A stretch of DNA of 7,163 nucleotides, taken from RGIG3872 sp045660245. GTDB lineage: Bacteria > Bacillota > Clostridia > Christensenellales > UBA1242. Position 1 is the first letter of the stretch. Every line of letters starts with the position of its first letter. Positions 5,840-7,163 of this stretch are shown piece by piece. The notes beneath the pieces are model-generated. The model was not told where the DNA came from. It saw only the letters and a list, made by a program, of their open reading frames with translations, and made no database searches. The stretch lies in assembly GCA_045660245.1 (NCBI GenBank), contig JAZRDJ010000107.1, positions 1 through 7,163 of the forward strand, in the 5' to 3' direction. The translations under genes and the position numbers were made by a program.

Positions 5840-5868
5840 TCATATTACGTACAAGTTTTTCATATATT
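5840..5868 (+). promoter_or_regulatory. Sigma-E-like sporulation promoter for spmAB
   Basis: TCATATT (5840-5846), a 14-bp spacer and CATATATT (5861-5868) closely match the mother-cell sigma-E consensus as I recall it (KMATATT, about 14 bp, CATACAHT): all seven -35 bases and seven of eight -10 bases fit. The spmAB genes of Bacillus subtilis belong to the sigma-E-controlled dacB operon, so the assignment fits the genes. The -10 ends only 6 bases before the spmA ATG, so transcription would begin at or next to the start codon. The -35 touches the tatD ribosome-binding site on the other strand. Confidence 0.6.
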
Positions 5869-5874
5869 TGAAGC

Positions 5875-6465
5875 ATGAACAAGATTTGGTTACTCATGCT
5901 TTTGCTCTCTACTGTGTGTCTGCTTTTTGTGGATCCGAGCCTCACGGTTCAAGGCCTCTTGAATGCATCAAACAAAGCCGTGACTTTGAGTTTTGAACTC
6001 TGTGCGATTTATGCCATATGGATGGGAATTTTTCACATTTTGGAACAAACCGGAATTTCAAAAAAACTCACAAAACTGCTCTCTCCACTGATTGATCTCA
6101 TCTTTGGCAAAAACAAATTGTCAAAAGAAACAAAGGAATATGTTTCAATGAACATATCAGCAAACATGCTCGGCATGAACGGCGCGGCAACCCCAATGGG
6201 CATCAAGTCAATCGAAAGCATGCAAAAAGACACCAACGCGAGCGAAGTCACCTTTCCCATGACAATGCTCATCATTCTTTCCTGCTCAAGTTTGCAACTC
6301 TTGCCAACATCAATCGTTTCAATGCTCGGAAACGCTGGTGCAACAACCCCAAGTAGCATCATTCTGCCATCAATGATTGCGAGCGTTCTTTCGACGACAA
6401 TCGGAATTTTGCTTGTGCGAATTTCACACAAAATCAAGACAAAACGAAAAGGCAAGGGAAATTAG
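5875..6465 (+). CDS. spmA: Spore maturation protein SpmA
   Basis: SpmA is a membrane protein made in the mother cell that, with SpmB, is needed for dehydration of the spore core and full heat resistance. It belongs to the nucleoside-recognition (Gate) domain family, and its transported ligand is unknown. The 196-aa product shows a first membrane segment at about 4-19, a second at 36-56, the conserved loop around N93 and N97 ending in AATPMGIK (104-111), then segments at about 126-150 (with LPTS at 143-146) and 162-182, and a basic tail. No Shine-Dalgarno site precedes the ATG; the only purine run is GAAG one base away. The sigma-E-like promoter ends 6 bases upstream, so the mRNA may be leaderless. 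Another in-frame ATG at 5896 also lacks a ribosome site. spmB follows after 2 bases. Confidence 0.95.
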   Translation: MNKIWLLMLLLSTVCLLFVDPSLTVQGLLNASNKAVTLSFELCAIYAIWMGIFHILEQTGISKKLTKLLSPLIDLIFGKNKLSKETKEYVSMNISANMLGMNGAATPMGIKSIESMQKDTNASEVTFPMTMLIILSCSSLQLLPTSIVSMLGNAGATTPSSIILPSMIASVLSTTIGILLVRISHKIKTKRKGKGN

Positions 6466-6467
6466 TT

Positions 6468-6974
6468 ATGGCGTCTTACATCATTCCGATTTTCTTAATT
6501 GTACTCTTTTTTGTTTGTTTAATCAAGAATATTAACGCATATGATGGTTTTGTTCACGGAGCAAAGAGCGCTGTTGACCTTTGCATCAACACTTTTCCCT
6601 ACTTGGTTGCAATCTTTGCTGCAGTTGAACTCTTCAAACTCTCGGGATTATCGAGTGTTATGACAGACATAATATCCCCTGTTTTCGGTTTTTTTGGCAT
6701 TCCACCAGAACTCAGTGAGTTCCTGGTGATCCGCCCTTTCTCGGGCTCTGGAAGCGTTGCAATGCTGTCTGAAATCATGAGCACTTATGGTGCAGACTCA
6801 TTCGCAACCAAATGCGCCGCCGTCATCATGAGTTGTTCAGAAACGGTGTTCTATATCATTGCAGTCTACTTTTCAACAATAAAAATAAAAAAACTGAGAC
6901 CCACAATTTTACTTGCACTTCTCAGTACTTTCCTGGGCAGTATAGTCGCCTGCGCAGTCTGCCGAATTATTTAG
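6468..6974 (+). CDS. spmB: Spore maturation protein SpmB
   Basis: SpmB is the partner of SpmA in spore core dehydration and has the same nucleoside-recognition fold. The 168-aa product is of normal length for the family. It has membrane segments at about 4-20, 41-57 and 145-165. Between them are the family signatures RPFSGSGS (89-96), followed by the GADSFATKCAAVIMSCSETVFY block (108-129), and an IKIKKLRP basic loop (138-145). Translation is well supported: AAGGGAA (6454-6460) inside the end of spmA lies 7 bases before the ATG, and only 2 bases separate the genes, so the pair is translationally coupled in one operon. Its last 8 bp overlap the 3' end of the convergent methyltransferase gene, which leaves no room for a private terminator. 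Confidence 0.96.
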   Translation: MASYIIPIFLIVLFFVCLIKNINAYDGFVHGAKSAVDLCINTFPYLVAIFAAVELFKLSGLSSVMTDIISPVFGFFGIPPELSEFLVIRPFSGSGSVAMLSEIMSTYGADSFATKCAAVIMSCSETVFYIIAVYFSTIKIKKLRPTILLALLSTFLGSIVACAVCRII

Positions 6975-7163
6975 AATCATAAATCGCCCTCATCATCGGC
7001 GACATATGCCCGTTTTCATCATTCTGAATCAACACTTCATTCACCAAAAGCCCCTTTTTGCCCCCTTTGACAGCCATCAAAAGGACGAGTTCTGCAGGCC
7101 TGTTTGCCTTTGGCTGAACCATTGTTATTTCCTTTGGTTCAAGTTTCACGAACGAGAGTTCTG
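6967..7163 (-). CDS. tRNA (adenine37-N6)-methyltransferase-like, C-terminal part
   Basis: This is an open frame of about 65 residues ending at the TAA at 6967-6969; it has no stop before the window edge, so the gene is cut off at its 5' end. The visible part resembles the C terminus of COG4123 methyltransferases (YabB in Bacillus, TrmN6/YfiC in enterobacteria), which add a methyl group to N6 of A37 in tRNA1(Val). Supporting blocks are KEITMVQPKANRPAELVL (strand, VQPK, then the A-LVL strand), the MAVKGGKKGL turn, and the ending DENG...MRAIY. The catalytic NPPY motif would lie upstream, outside the window. A GTG at 7149 is internal rather than a start, because the frame continues with family-like residues. 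The tatD/ksgA/yabB neighbourhood of Firmicutes supports the call. Confidence 0.75.
   Translation of the reverse strand, partial: ELSFVKLEPKEITMVQPKANRPAELVLLMAVKGGKKGLLVNEVLIQNDENGHMSPMMRAIYDSK

Noticed and set aside
5842..5847. TAATAT on the minus strand as a tatD -10
   Set aside because: Transcription would start within or past the tatD ribosome site, and no suitable -35 is present at 16-18 bp.

Overview
The window is AT-rich DNA from a low-GC, endospore-forming Gram-positive bacterium, most likely a member of the Clostridia and perhaps an uncultured gut lineage. Evidence for this is the spore maturation pair spmA-spmB, a DUF4364-type winged-helix protein and a TSCPD-domain protein (both typical of Clostridia), strong purine-rich Shine-Dalgarno sites, TTGACA/TAAAAT promoters and hairpin plus U-tract terminators. 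No phage, transposase, CRISPR or defence gene is visible.

Layout. Positions 1-349 hold no gene. They contain three tandem copies of a unit of about 127-130 bp that is rich in hairpins, including a GAAA-capped terminator-like hairpin in each copy; the window starts inside the array. Positions 393-1469 hold a minus-strand two-gene operon of unknown function (241 aa, then a 91-aa coiled-coil protein), closed by a terminator at 393-422. A perfect 18-bp palindrome sits in its promoter region. Diverging from it on the plus strand (1653-2476) are the DUF4364 gene and the TSCPD gene, ending at a bidirectional terminator at 2516-2546. Converging on that terminator is a minus-strand gene for a secreted lipoprotein with a beta-propeller-like pattern (2573-3961). 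Its near-consensus sigma-A promoter lies inside a long inverted repeat.

Upstream on the same strand are rsmA/ksgA (4140-4940, 16S rRNA dimethyladenosine transferase) and tatD (5065-5829, metal-dependent hydrolase), separated by a hairpin terminator. Diverging from tatD is spmA-spmB (5875-6974). It is preceded by a close match to a sporulation sigma-E promoter placed so near the ATG that spmA may be leaderless. The right edge holds the 3' end of a minus-strand COG4123/TrmN6-type tRNA methyltransferase gene, whose stop region overlaps the end of spmB by 8 bp.

The right half is housekeeping RNA modification and nucleic-acid maintenance, like the tatD/ksgA/yabB neighbourhood of other Firmicutes, interrupted by a sporulation operon. 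The left half is more accessory. The items that look least described are the hairpin repeat array and the orphan two-gene operon beside it.
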